A stretch of 7,500 bases of DNA from Paenibacillus kribbensis. GTDB taxonomy: Bacteria > Bacillota > Bacilli > Paenibacillales > Paenibacillaceae. This document shows, one piece after another, positions 1 through 5,366 of the stretch (position 1 is its first letter; every line of letters begins with the position of its first letter). Made by a program: the position numbers and the translations under genes. The stretch covers positions 5,195,001 through 5,202,500 of the forward strand of contig NZ_CP020028.1 in NCBI RefSeq assembly GCF_002240415.1, written 5' to 3'. The notes beneath the pieces are model-generated. The model did no database searches. It saw only the letters and a list, made by a program, of their open reading frames with translations, and was not told the origin of the DNA.

Positions 1-416
1 TGCTTCATCGCCATCCATTGGATGAACTGAAGTGCCATCTCTCCGTTTTTGGACAGGAGCAACTCCAAATCCTTAACAAGCACGACACCCAGTTCACACG
101 CATCGGCTGTTTCCGCAGTGCAGCTATACTCTTCCCCATCTATCCCGCTGAATTCCCCGATCAGATCACCCTGATGCTGAATGGTCAAAATCAATTCTTT
201 ACCATCTTCTGTCGACTTACGAAGTTTTACATGGCCTGAATGTATATAATAAAGCTGCTCCGCATCATCGCCCTCTCGGAAAAGCATAACGCCTGCCTTT
301 ACCTTTTTCCAAGACATAATTTCTTTCAGCAGCTCAAAATGCTCCTCCGTCAAAAAAAGCTGAATCCCCGTGCGTTCCGCCTCGTCCCCAAACCGTTCCA
401 TACAAGTGGCTTGCAT
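1..416 (-). CDS. fnr: Crp/Fnr-family transcriptional regulator Fnr, N-terminal part (runs off left edge)
   Basis: This is the first 138 residues of a cyclic-nucleotide-binding-fold regulator; the gene continues past position 1, so the helix-turn-helix and C-terminus are not visible. Residues about 20-125 form the beta-roll, with LFREGDDAEQLY (45-56), SGHVKL (60-65) and DLIGEF (84-89), followed by the start of the long dimerisation helix ending FIQWMAMK. From memory this closely parallels Bacillus subtilis Fnr, which has LFREG-DAEELY and FEFMKWM at the same places. In that family a C-terminal cysteine group plus an aspartate in the central helix binds an Fe-S cluster for oxygen sensing; those residues lie beyond the window, so redox sensing is inferred. 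The ATG at 416 is preceded by AGGAGG at 430-425 with an 8-nt spacer, which fixes the start. An Fnr-type box and a -10 element upstream suggest autoactivation. The gene is divergent from the nre genes. Other Crp-family members cannot be fully excluded. Confidence 0.88.
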   Translation of the reverse strand, partial: MQATCMERFGDEAERTGIQLFLTEEHFELLKEIMSWKKVKAGVMLFREGDDAEQLYYIHSGHVKLRKSTEDGKELILTIQHQGDLIGEFSGIDGEEYSCTAETADACELGVVLVKDLELLLSKNGEMALQFIQWMAMK

Positions 417-424
417 TTTAGCGT

Positions 425-430
425 CCTCCT
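425..430 (-). promoter_or_regulatory. Ribosome binding site of fnr
   Basis: On the minus strand AGGAGG stands 8 nt before the ATG at 416. A second ATG at 433-431 overlaps this site but is in another frame, so the ATG at 416 is the start. Confidence 0.8.
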
Positions 431-489
431 CATGTTTACCTGATATCTATATCATAATGGTTTGACACATGGGTTGTTATCGGGAGAAC

Positions 490-502
490 ACCTGATTTTA
501 TA
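490..502 (-). promoter_or_regulatory. Predicted fnr promoter: -10 element and start point
   Basis: Minus-strand TATAAA at 502-497 gives a predicted transcription start near 490 and a leader of about 73 nt. No good -35 hexamer is visible at the expected distance. Instead the Fnr-type palindrome at 524-539 covers that position, as in class II activator-dependent promoters. The start point is an estimate from -10 spacing. Confidence 0.5.
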
Positions 503-523
503 CCTTCCTACTCCCTGATTCGC

Positions 524-539
524 TGTGATAAATATCACT
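524..539. promoter_or_regulatory. Fnr/Crp-type binding site
   Basis: TGTGATAAATATCACT is an inverted repeat TGTGA-N6-TCACT, close to the TGTGA-N6-TCACA consensus of Bacillus Fnr and the Crp superfamily. Its centre (531.5) is 41.5 bp upstream of the predicted fnr start at 490, the classic class II activation distance. It lies about 147 bp upstream of the predicted nreA start, too far for direct class II action there. Autoregulation of fnr is the simplest reading. Confidence 0.7.
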
Positions 540-627
540 TCTCAGGCAGGCTAGTGCCTTATTTATCGGCTTTCCTCCTACTCATTTCCCCGTCTTATGA
601 AAAGTCAGTGTTTCCTACGCCTATAGA

Positions 628-643
628 TCAGGGGGTTCCCTGA
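628..643. promoter_or_regulatory. NreC-type palindrome upstream of nreA
   Basis: TCAGGG-GGTT-CCCTGA is a perfect 6-bp inverted repeat with a 4-bp centre. Its core GGG-N4-CCC matches the GC-rich site described for staphylococcal NreC, T(A/T)GGG-N4-CCC(A/T)A as I recall it, with CA/TG in place of the flanking T(A/T)/(A/T)A. It lies 71 bp before the nreA ATG and just upstream of its likely promoter, so NreC could autoregulate the locus. It could also form a small hairpin, but no T-tract follows, so a terminator is unlikely. Confidence 0.5.
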
Positions 644-644
644 C

Positions 645-672
645 TTACTTTTGTAACCATCGAAGCTACAAT
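645..672 (+). promoter_or_regulatory. Possible nreA promoter
   Basis: TTACTT (645-650) and TACAAT (667-672) are separated by 16 nt, which would start transcription near 679, about 36 nt before the ATG at 715. The -35 element is weak, consistent with activation by a factor bound at 628-643, whose centre would be near -43. Prediction from sequence only. Confidence 0.4.
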
Positions 673-714
673 AATTAGAGCTACAGTTTTGTTAAGAAAA
701 AGGATGTGTCTTCC

Positions 715-1167
715 ATGCTACAAATAACGGATGAAATGCGAAAAGAACTGAACCAGTTAAGGGATCGCATCTATGGAGATCTCACTGCCCTTGCATTCAT
801 GTCCAAATCAGGAGGCGGTAAGTTACATTGGTATTACGTCTCTGGCAGCCGAAGCAATCGTTATCGCCTTATTTCTTTTAAAGTGGGACACGGCATTGCC
901 GGGCTGGCAGTTCGTCTGGGACGTACCGTGACTGTGAATGCTTTGCTGCCTGGCAGCATACGTCTGCGTCAGGAATGTGCGCTGATGCTGGCTGAGCAGC
1001 TTCATTCTGCTATAGCTATTCCCTTTTCCAGCACAGGTAATTTACCGAATGGTGTGCTACTTCTTGGTAACCGCGATGTAAGGACGTTCACCGATTCCGA
1101 AGTAGCCGAGGCAACTCGAGTCGCTCAGCGGCTTGGTGAGCTATGTACTCACCCCCCTACTTCATAA
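715..1167 (+). CDS. nreA: GAF-domain protein, NreA-like nitrate receptor
   Basis: This 150-residue protein is essentially one GAF domain. Visible features are a tryptophan followed by YYVSG (W39, 40-44), NRYRLI (48-53), the turn GHGIAGLA (58-65), a predicted long helix around residues 83-97, AIAIPF (99-104) and NGVLLLGNR (112-120). Size, domain and the WxYVSG/GIAG pattern match NreA of staphylococci, which binds nitrate and controls NreB phosphorylation. Nitrate binding here is inferred from that family and from the adjacent NreC-like regulator. A GTG nine bases earlier (706) is possible, but AAAAAGGA (697-704) would sit too close to it; the same motif is 10 nt from the ATG at 715, so 715 is preferred. 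No signal peptide or membrane segment is present, so the protein is cytosolic. A gap of 141 bp with its own promoter separates it from nreC, so its level may be set independently. A generic GAF sensor with another ligand remains possible. Confidence 0.82.
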   Translation: MLQITDEMRKELNQLRDRIYGDLTALAFMSKSGGGKLHWYYVSGSRSNRYRLISFKVGHGIAGLAVRLGRTVTVNALLPGSIRLRQECALMLAEQLHSAIAIPFSSTGNLPNGVLLLGNRDVRTFTDSEVAEATRVAQRLGELCTHPPTS

Positions 1168-1233
1168 GCTTCTTCATACTTTTATAGATAACAACAGATA
1201 TTTGCTAAATATGGACATACCCAGCTGACTATA

Positions 1234-1263
1234 TTGATTGAAATCCCTAAAATTTGCTATGAT
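1234..1263 (+). promoter_or_regulatory. Predicted promoter for nreC and the kinase gene
   Basis: TTGATT (1234-1239) and TATGAT (1258-1263) are 18 nt apart, and the -10 is preceded by TGC, giving an extended -10 (TGCTATGAT). Start would be near 1270, leaving a leader of about 39 nt that contains a short hairpin (ACGGT-T6-ACCGT, 1277-1292) just before the ribosome binding site. This is the best sigma-A-type promoter in the left half of the window. Confidence 0.55.
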
Positions 1264-1294
1264 TATGACAAAACGCACGGTTTTTTTACCGTTC

Positions 1295-1300
1295 GAGGGG
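1295..1300 (+). promoter_or_regulatory. Ribosome binding site deciding a TTG start for nreC
   Basis: GAGGGG stands 8 nt before the TTG at 1309. This site, the standard length of the resulting protein and the promoter lying over the upstream part of the frame all argue for TTG 1309 rather than the TTG at 1234. Confidence 0.7.
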
Positions 1301-1308
1301 ATGACAAA

Positions 1309-1962
1309 TTGATTCGTATACTTGTAGTGGATGATCATGTTGTCGTACGTTCCGGCCTCATGGCCCTATTGGACGGCAAAAACGGCATTAAGGTGGTAGG
1401 AGATGCTGCAGACGGTGATGAGGCGATCCGCAAGGCGGTGGAGCTGCAACCCAATGTAGTGCTCATGGATTTTAGCATGCCACCTGGCAAAGACGGTCTA
1501 ACAGCAACCACTGAATTAAAAAAAAAGTTGCCTGATACTGAAGTTCTTATCCTAACGATGCATGACGATGAGGAATACCTATTCCGGGCCATTCAGGCCG
1601 GGGCATCCGGATACATTTTAAAAAGTGCACCTCACGAGGAATTACTCGCAGCCATTCAGTCTGTGGCCGAAGGCAGCGCCTATTTGTACCCAAATGCGAC
1701 CAAACGACTGATGAGTGAATATCTGGACAAGATCAAACAGGAAGGCATTGCCGGACCCTATGAGTCCCTTTCCGAGCGTGAAAAGGAAATTCTGTCATGG
1801 ATAGCGAAAGGATATGCCAATAAGGAAATTGCCGAGCATCTGGTAATTAGCGTCAAAACCGTAGAGTCCCACAAAAGTAACCTTATGGAAAAGCTTAACC
1901 TGAAAACACGGCCTGAGTTGGTCAAATTTGCACTTAAAAAGGGGCTGCTGCACTATGAATGA
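1309..1962 (+). CDS. nreC: NarL/FixJ-family response regulator NreC
   Basis: This is a 217-residue two-component response regulator. The receiver domain (residues 1-120) has the acidic pocket D8/D9, phosphoacceptor D54 within LMDFSMPPG, T83 and K105 in GYILKSAP. The C-terminal LuxR/NarL helix-turn-helix (about 153-210) reads LSEREKEIL, GYANKEIAEHL and SVKTVESHKSNLMEKL. SMPPG, LILTM-DDEEYLF, GYILK-AP and IAKGY-NKEIAE are, from memory, shared with staphylococcal NreC, and 217 residues is its usual length. In that system phosphorylated NreC activates nitrate and nitrite reductase and nitrate transporter genes under anaerobic, nitrate-rich conditions. The start is a TTG with a good ribosome binding site; reading from TTG 1234 would add 25 residues unlike any receiver domain. 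The last 8 bp overlap the kinase gene, so the two are translated together. Target genes are not in the window. The NarL-family assignment is secure and the NreC name is very likely. Confidence 0.92.
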   Translation: MIRILVVDDHVVVRSGLMALLDGKNGIKVVGDAADGDEAIRKAVELQPNVVLMDFSMPPGKDGLTATTELKKKLPDTEVLILTMHDDEEYLFRAIQAGASGYILKSAPHEELLAAIQSVAEGSAYLYPNATKRLMSEYLDKIKQEGIAGPYESLSEREKEILSWIAKGYANKEIAEHLVISVKTVESHKSNLMEKLNLKTRPELVKFALKKGLLHYE

Positions 1963-3058
1963 ATCTTCTAATCCTTTGCCGCAGCACGCTTTTGGTGAGT
2001 CGGCTGATAAGTTACTAAATGATTTGGAAGCTTATATCCCGGAGTCCCCTTTTCTCCATGAACTGCGTAACTCACTTCACCAGCTATCCAACCTGAAACT
2101 TGCATTAGATACTTCCTCCATCGTTGCTTTGACCGATCATCGTGGCATTATTCAGTACGTGAACGACAAGTTCTGTGAGATTTCGCAGTACAGTCGTGAA
2201 GAACTGATCGGTCGGGATCATCGGCTCATTAATTCAGGCTACCATACTTCCGCGTTCATGAAAAACCTGTGGACCACCATACGCTCAGGCCAGGTATGGC
2301 AAGGAGAAATACGCAATCGGGCTAAGGATAACAGCTATTACTGGGTGAATACCACAATCGTTCCGTTCATGGACGAGGAAGGCAAACCCTATCAGCACTT
2401 AGCAATCCGTAATGAGGTCACCAAGCTGAAAAAGGTCGAGGCTGAGCTTCAGACGATGATGACGCAAGTAATGCAAATTCAGGAGGAAGAACGCAAGCGT
2501 TTTTCAAGAGAATTGCATGATGGGATCGGACAAAGCTTGTTTTCTCTAATTATTCAACTAGATAGCCAACTTGCTGAACAGCCTAGTCCTGTTCTGGAAA
2601 ATCTGCGTTCACAAGTGACCGACATCATTAAAGACGTCCGCGGACTAGCATGGGAACTACGTCCCTCAGTTCTGGATGATTTAGGTGTCGTACCAGCCAT
2701 ACGAACCTATATTGAAAACTTTTGCTCGCATTACGGTATTGAGGTCCATTTTCAGTGTAACCTACGTAAACGCCTTGATATCCGTAAGGAAATAGCTATT
2801 TATCGGATTGTACAGGAAGCATTAACGAATGTAGCCAAGTATGCAGACGTAGCAGAAGCACATGTCGACGTAGAAGATCAGGGAGAAATCATACAAGTGA
2901 GCATTTGGGATGAGGGGATCGGATTCTCTGAAGAATCCCAAGGAGAGGGCGTTGGACTGTTTAGCATGGAAGAACGGGCTAGAGGAGTAGGAGGATATAT
3001 GAGCATGACCTCCGCACCAGAGCAAGGAACCTCCATCCAGCTCACCATTCCCGTGTAA
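1955..3058 (+). CDS. Cytosolic PAS-domain sensor histidine kinase (NreB position, HisKA_3 type)
   Basis: This is a 367-residue soluble kinase with no membrane segment. A PAS domain spans about 46-157 (DHRGIIQYVN, GRDHRLINSGYH, YYWVNTTIVPF, HLAIRNEVT). A short coiled stretch (156-180) leads to the HisKA_3 dimerisation domain, with phosphoacceptor H188 in RELHDGIGQ and LRPSVLDDLG (235-244). The HATPase domain (about 276-367) has the N box EALTNVAKYAD, G1 DEGIGF (319-324) and G2 GVGLFSMEERARGVGG. It is the presumed partner of NreC, with which it overlaps by 8 bp. ATG 1955 is preferred over TTG 1928; AAAAAGGGG (1935-1943) is the likely binding site. Staphylococcal NreB senses oxygen with a [4Fe-4S] cluster held by four PAS cysteines. 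Here the PAS domain has one cysteine (C74); the other two (C257, C268) lie elsewhere. The signal may therefore be another PAS ligand such as haem or flavin, or may come from NreA. Tyrosine replaces the usual histidine in the N box (NVAKY). Confidence 0.88.
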   Translation: MNESSNPLPQHAFGESADKLLNDLEAYIPESPFLHELRNSLHQLSNLKLALDTSSIVALTDHRGIIQYVNDKFCEISQYSREELIGRDHRLINSGYHTSAFMKNLWTTIRSGQVWQGEIRNRAKDNSYYWVNTTIVPFMDEEGKPYQHLAIRNEVTKLKKVEAELQTMMTQVMQIQEEERKRFSRELHDGIGQSLFSLIIQLDSQLAEQPSPVLENLRSQVTDIIKDVRGLAWELRPSVLDDLGVVPAIRTYIENFCSHYGIEVHFQCNLRKRLDIRKEIAIYRIVQEALTNVAKYADVAEAHVDVEDQGEIIQVSIWDEGIGFSEESQGEGVGLFSMEERARGVGGYMSMTSAPEQGTSIQLTIPV

Positions 3059-3169
3059 AATCGGCCGTTGGATCGTAATCGGTGTATATCCGCAAACTTA
3101 TTTGTGGGGTATGCACCAGATAGCGCAAATCCTCAATATTCATCATATCGTTATTTAGAAAATATAATA
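3059..3169. other. Convergent intergenic stretch, no confident gene
   Basis: This lies between the stop of the kinase gene and the terminator hairpin. On the minus strand a 34-codon frame (3146 to 3042) covers most of it and overlaps the end of the kinase gene. It looks somewhat protein-like but has no ribosome binding site or promoter, so it is treated as a finding rather than a gene. Confidence 0.4.
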
Positions 3170-3212
3170 AAAAAAGAGAGAGCACTGTCTCCAGACAGGC
3201 TCTCTTTATTTA
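3170..3212. terminator. Bidirectional intrinsic terminator between the kinase gene and the tRNA array
   Basis: AGAGAGC (3177-3183) pairs with GCTCTCT (3199-3205), and CTGTCT (3185-3190) pairs with AGACAG (3193-3198) around a CC loop, giving a 13-bp stem with one bulged A. Read on the minus strand the stem runs into TCTTTTTTTATTATA, a strong T-tract, so it ends the rRNA-tRNA transcript about 44 nt after the last tRNA. On the plus strand it is followed by TTTATTTATA, a weaker tract that would also stop transcription from the kinase gene. Confidence 0.88.
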
Positions 3213-3255
3213 TAAGGTGTCACCACTGAGGCAACAAGAATCCGCTATAGCAAAA

Positions 3256-3326
3256 AGCGGGTGATGGGAATCGAACCCACGCTACCAGCTTGGAAGGCTG
3301 GAGTTCTACCATTGAACTACACCCGC
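3256..3326 (-). tRNA. tRNA-Gly (TCC)
   Basis: Last tRNA of the array. The acceptor GCGGGTG pairs with CACCCGC, the discriminator is U, the anticodon loop is CTTCCAA (anticodon TCC, reads GGA/GGG), and the T arm GTTCGAT is intact. CCA is not encoded; the trailer begins TTTT. Confidence 0.97.
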
Positions 3327-3335
3327 AAATCAGTA

Positions 3336-3409
3336 TCGGGATGACACGATTTGAACATGCGACCCCCTGGTCCCAAACCAGGTGCTCTACCAAGCTGAGC
3401 TACATCCCG
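3336..3409 (-). tRNA. tRNA-Pro (TGG)
   Basis: The acceptor CGGGATG pairs with CATCCCG, the discriminator is A, and the anticodon loop TTTGGGA gives anticodon TGG. CCA is not encoded. The T stem (GCATG with CGTGT) contains two G-U type pairs, so it is weaker than in its neighbours but still complete. Confidence 0.96.
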
Positions 3410-3431
3410 ACATTATACATTTTTTTAGAAA

Positions 3432-3508
3432 TGGCGCGCCCTGAGAGATTCGAACTCCCGGCCTTTTGATTCGTAGTCAAACGCTCTATCCAGCTGAGCT
3501 AAGGGCGC
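3432..3508 (-). tRNA. tRNA-Arg (ACG)
   Basis: The acceptor GCGCCCT pairs with AGGGCGC, the discriminator is G and CCA is encoded. The anticodon ACG is expected to be modified to ICG to read CGU/CGC/CGA codons, as in other bacteria. Confidence 0.97.
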
Positions 3509-3533
3509 ATATTGTAATCCATAATGAGCGTTA

Positions 3534-3605
3534 AGGCGCCACCCAGATTTGAACTGGGGAATGAAGCTTTTGCAGAGCTTTGCCTTACCACTTGGCTATG
3601 GCGCC
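3534..3605 (-). tRNA. tRNA-Cys (GCA)
   Basis: The acceptor GGCGCCA pairs with TGGCGCC, the discriminator is U (a cysteine identity element), and the anticodon loop CTGCAAA gives GCA. CCA is not encoded. Confidence 0.96.
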
Positions 3606-3615
3606 GTATGGATAA

Positions 3616-3690
3616 TGGAGCGGACGACGGGAATCGAACCCGCGACCCTCGCCTTGGCAAGGCGATGCTCTACCGCTGAGCCACGTCCGC
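3616..3690 (-). tRNA. tRNA-Gly (GCC)
   Basis: The acceptor GCGGACG pairs with CGTCCGC, the discriminator is U, CCA is encoded, and the anticodon loop TTGCCAA gives GCC for GGC/GGU codons. This is the second glycine isoacceptor in the array. Confidence 0.97.
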
Positions 3691-3696
3691 AAAATA

Positions 3697-3784
<88 letters not shown>

Positions 3785-3798
3785 AAAATAATTATAAA

Positions 3799-3874
3799 TG
3801 GTGAGCCATGAAGGACTCGAACCTTCGACACCCTGATTAAAAGTCAGGTGCTCTACCAACTGAGCTAATGGCTC
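3799..3874 (-). tRNA. tRNA-Lys (TTT)
   Basis: The acceptor GAGCCAT pairs with ATGGCTC, the discriminator is A, CCA is encoded, and the anticodon loop CTTTTAA gives TTT. Confidence 0.97.
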
Positions 3875-3878
3875 TTAA

Positions 3879-3953
3879 TGGCTGGGGATATAGGATTTGA
3901 ACCTATGCATGACGGAGTCAAAGTCCGTTGCCTTACCGCTTGGCTAATCCCCA
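3879..3953 (-). tRNA. tRNA-Gln (TTG)
   Basis: The acceptor TGGGGAT pairs with ATCCCCA; the U1-A72 pair and G discriminator are glutamine features. CCA is encoded and the anticodon loop CTTTGAC gives TTG. Only 4 nt separate it from the upstream tRNA-Lys coordinates, so processing must be precise. Confidence 0.97.
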
Positions 3954-3968
3954 TTAATAAGAATAAAG

Positions 3969-4042
3969 GGCGGCCGATGGGGCTTGAACCCACGAATGCC
4001 GGAGTCACAGTCCGGTGCGTTAACCACTTCGCCACGACCGCC
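3969..4042 (-). tRNA. tRNA-His (GTG)
   Basis: The anticodon loop CTGTGAC gives GTG. The gene shows the extra G-1 opposite C73 that is diagnostic of tRNA-His, outside acceptor GCGGTCG/CGGCCGC, which contains one G-U pair. CCA is not encoded. Confidence 0.97.
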
Positions 4043-4060
4043 ATATGATTAAGAAAAGAC

Positions 4061-4146
4061 TGGTGGAGGATGATGGATTCGAACCACCGAACCCGTAAGG
4101 GAGCAGATTTACAGTCTGATGCGTTTGGCCACTTCGCTAATCCTCC
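4061..4146 (-). tRNA. tRNA-Tyr (GTA)
   Basis: Class II tRNA of 86 nt with a long variable arm. The acceptor GGAGGAT pairs with ATCCTCC, the discriminator is A, CCA is encoded, and the anticodon loop CTGTAAA gives GTA. Confidence 0.97.
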
Positions 4147-4150
4147 AAAA

Positions 4151-4226
<76 letters not shown>

Positions 4227-4251
4227 ACATTACTCATTCCCACTTGAAAGG

Positions 4252-4324
<73 letters not shown>

Positions 4325-4360
4325 ATATTATGTTGTACTACTAAATTATACATATTAGAA

Positions 4361-4437
4361 TGGCGGAACTGACGGGATTCGAACCCGCGATCTCCTGCGT
4401 GACAGGCAGGCATGTTAGGCCTCTACACCACAGTTCC
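4361..4437 (-). tRNA. tRNA-Asp (GTC)
   Basis: The acceptor GGAACTG pairs with CAGTTCC, the discriminator is G, CCA is encoded, and the anticodon loop CTGTCAC gives GTC. The acceptor and D arm differ from the B. subtilis form as I recall it, while the anticodon and T arms are nearly the same. Confidence 0.97.
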
Positions 4438-4462
4438 AGAGGCATTTCCATCAGGAAATTAA

Positions 4463-4536
<74 letters not shown>

Positions 4537-4568
4537 ATAGTAAAAGGGATTTCTTTAAAAATTATTAA

Positions 4569-4644
4569 TGGTGGAGGCTGAGGGGATCGAACCCCCGACC
4601 CTCTGCTTGTAAGGCAGATGCTCTCCCAGCTGAGCTAAGCCTCC
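4569..4644 (-). tRNA. tRNA-Val (TAC)
   Basis: The acceptor GGAGGCT pairs with AGCCTCC, the discriminator is A, CCA is encoded, and the anticodon loop CTTACAA gives TAC. Confidence 0.97.
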
Positions 4645-4650
4645 ATATTA

Positions 4651-4722
4651 TGACCCGTAGGGGATTCGAACCCCTGTTACCTCCGTGAAAGGGAGGTGTC
4701 TTAACCCCTTGACCAACGGGCC
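4651..4722 (-). tRNA. tRNA-Glu (TTC)
   Basis: The acceptor GGCCCGT pairs with ACGGGTC (one G-U pair), the discriminator is A, and the anticodon loop CTTTCAC gives TTC. CCA is not encoded. In Bacillales this tRNA also supplies haem synthesis through glutamyl-tRNA reductase. Confidence 0.97.
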
Positions 4723-4753
4723 TTACAAAATAAATTCTGAATTTTTAAAGGTG

Positions 4754-4845
4754 TGGCGGAGAGAGAGGGATTCGAACCCTCGCACCACTTTCGCAGTCTA
4801 ACCCCTTAGCAGAGGGTCCCCTTATAGCCACTTGGGTATCTCTCC
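4754..4845 (-). tRNA. tRNA-Ser (GCT)
   Basis: Class II tRNA of 92 nt. The acceptor GGAGAGA pairs with TCTCTCC, the discriminator is G and CCA is encoded. The anticodon stem ACCCT/GGGGT (one U-G pair) encloses CTGCTAA, giving anticodon GCT for AGC/AGU codons. Confidence 0.96.
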
Positions 4846-4848
4846 GAG

Positions 4849-4922
4849 TAGCGGCAGAGGGGATCGAACCCCCGACCTCACGGGTATGAACCGTACGCTC
4901 TAGCCAGCTGAGCTACGCCGCC
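4849..4922 (-). tRNA. Elongator tRNA-Met (CAT)
   Basis: The anticodon loop TTCATAC gives CAT. The acceptor GGCGGCG pairs with TGCCGCT with G-U pairs at both ends and lacks the C1-A72 initiator mismatch. The body resembles the B. subtilis elongator tRNA-Met. A CAT tRNA could instead be the lysidine-modified tRNA-Ile2, which I judge less likely. CCA is not encoded (ACT follows). Confidence 0.9.
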
Positions 4923-4956
4923 ACCTTATATATATAAGTCAAAAATATTCAAAATA

Positions 4957-5032
4957 TGGCTCCCCGAACAGGACTCGAACCTGTGACAACTCGATTAACA
5001 GTCGAGTGCTCTACCAACTGAGCTATCAGGGA
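4957..5032 (-). tRNA. tRNA-Asn (GTT)
   Basis: The acceptor TCCCTGA pairs with TCGGGGA (one U-G pair), the discriminator is G, CCA is encoded, and the anticodon loop CTGTTAA gives GTT. Confidence 0.97.
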
Positions 5033-5036
5033 ATAT

Positions 5037-5112
5037 TGGTGGAGCCAAGCGGGATCGAACCGCTGACCTCCTGCGTGCAAGGCAGGCGCTCTCCCAGCTG
5101 AGCTATGGCCCC
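5037..5112 (-). tRNA. tRNA-Ala (TGC)
   Basis: The acceptor GGGGCCA pairs with TGGCTCC; one wobble pair is G3-U70, the alanine identity element. The discriminator is A, CCA is encoded, and the anticodon loop TTGCAC gives TGC. Confidence 0.97.
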
Positions 5113-5136
5113 AATCATGTTGTATTAATTAAGAAA

Positions 5137-5213
<77 letters not shown>

Positions 5214-5249
5214 TAATATTTACAGCTTTATTATCCTCTAAAGGATATC

Positions 5250-5366
5250 GCTTGGCGGCGTCCTACTCTCCCAGGACCCTGCGGTCCAAGTACCATCGGC
5301 GCTGGAGGGCTTAACGGTCGTGTTCGGGATGGGTACGTGTGGAACCCCTCCGCTATCGCCACCAAA
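5250..5366 (-). rRNA. 5S ribosomal RNA
   Basis: Minus-strand sequence starts TTTGGTGGCGATAGCGG and ends GACGCCGCCAAGC, about 117 nt, the usual Bacillales 5S length. The ends pair (TTGGTGGCG with CGCCGCCAA) as helix I. Internal landmarks CCCATCCCGAACACG and GTTAAGCCC are the conserved loop B/C segments. It lies between the 23S gene and the tRNA array in one transcript; exact ends are uncertain by one or two bases. Confidence 0.96.

Noticed and set aside
18..443. Two plus-strand open frames of 73 and 67 codons
   Set aside because: They are antisense to the fnr coding region, whose minus-strand protein is clearly conserved; neither has recognisable motifs.
1234..1308. N-terminal extension of the response regulator from TTG 1234
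   Set aside because: It lacks a ribosome binding site, overlaps a likely promoter and adds 25 residues before the normal receiver start, while TTG 1309 has a strong site at ideal spacing.
823..1592. Minus-strand frames opposite nreA and nreC
   Set aside because: They are shadows of well-supported plus-strand genes with intact domains.
2822..3025. Minus-strand 67-codon frame opposite the kinase ATPase domain
   Set aside because: It is antisense to conserved N, G1 and G2 boxes and has no features of its own.
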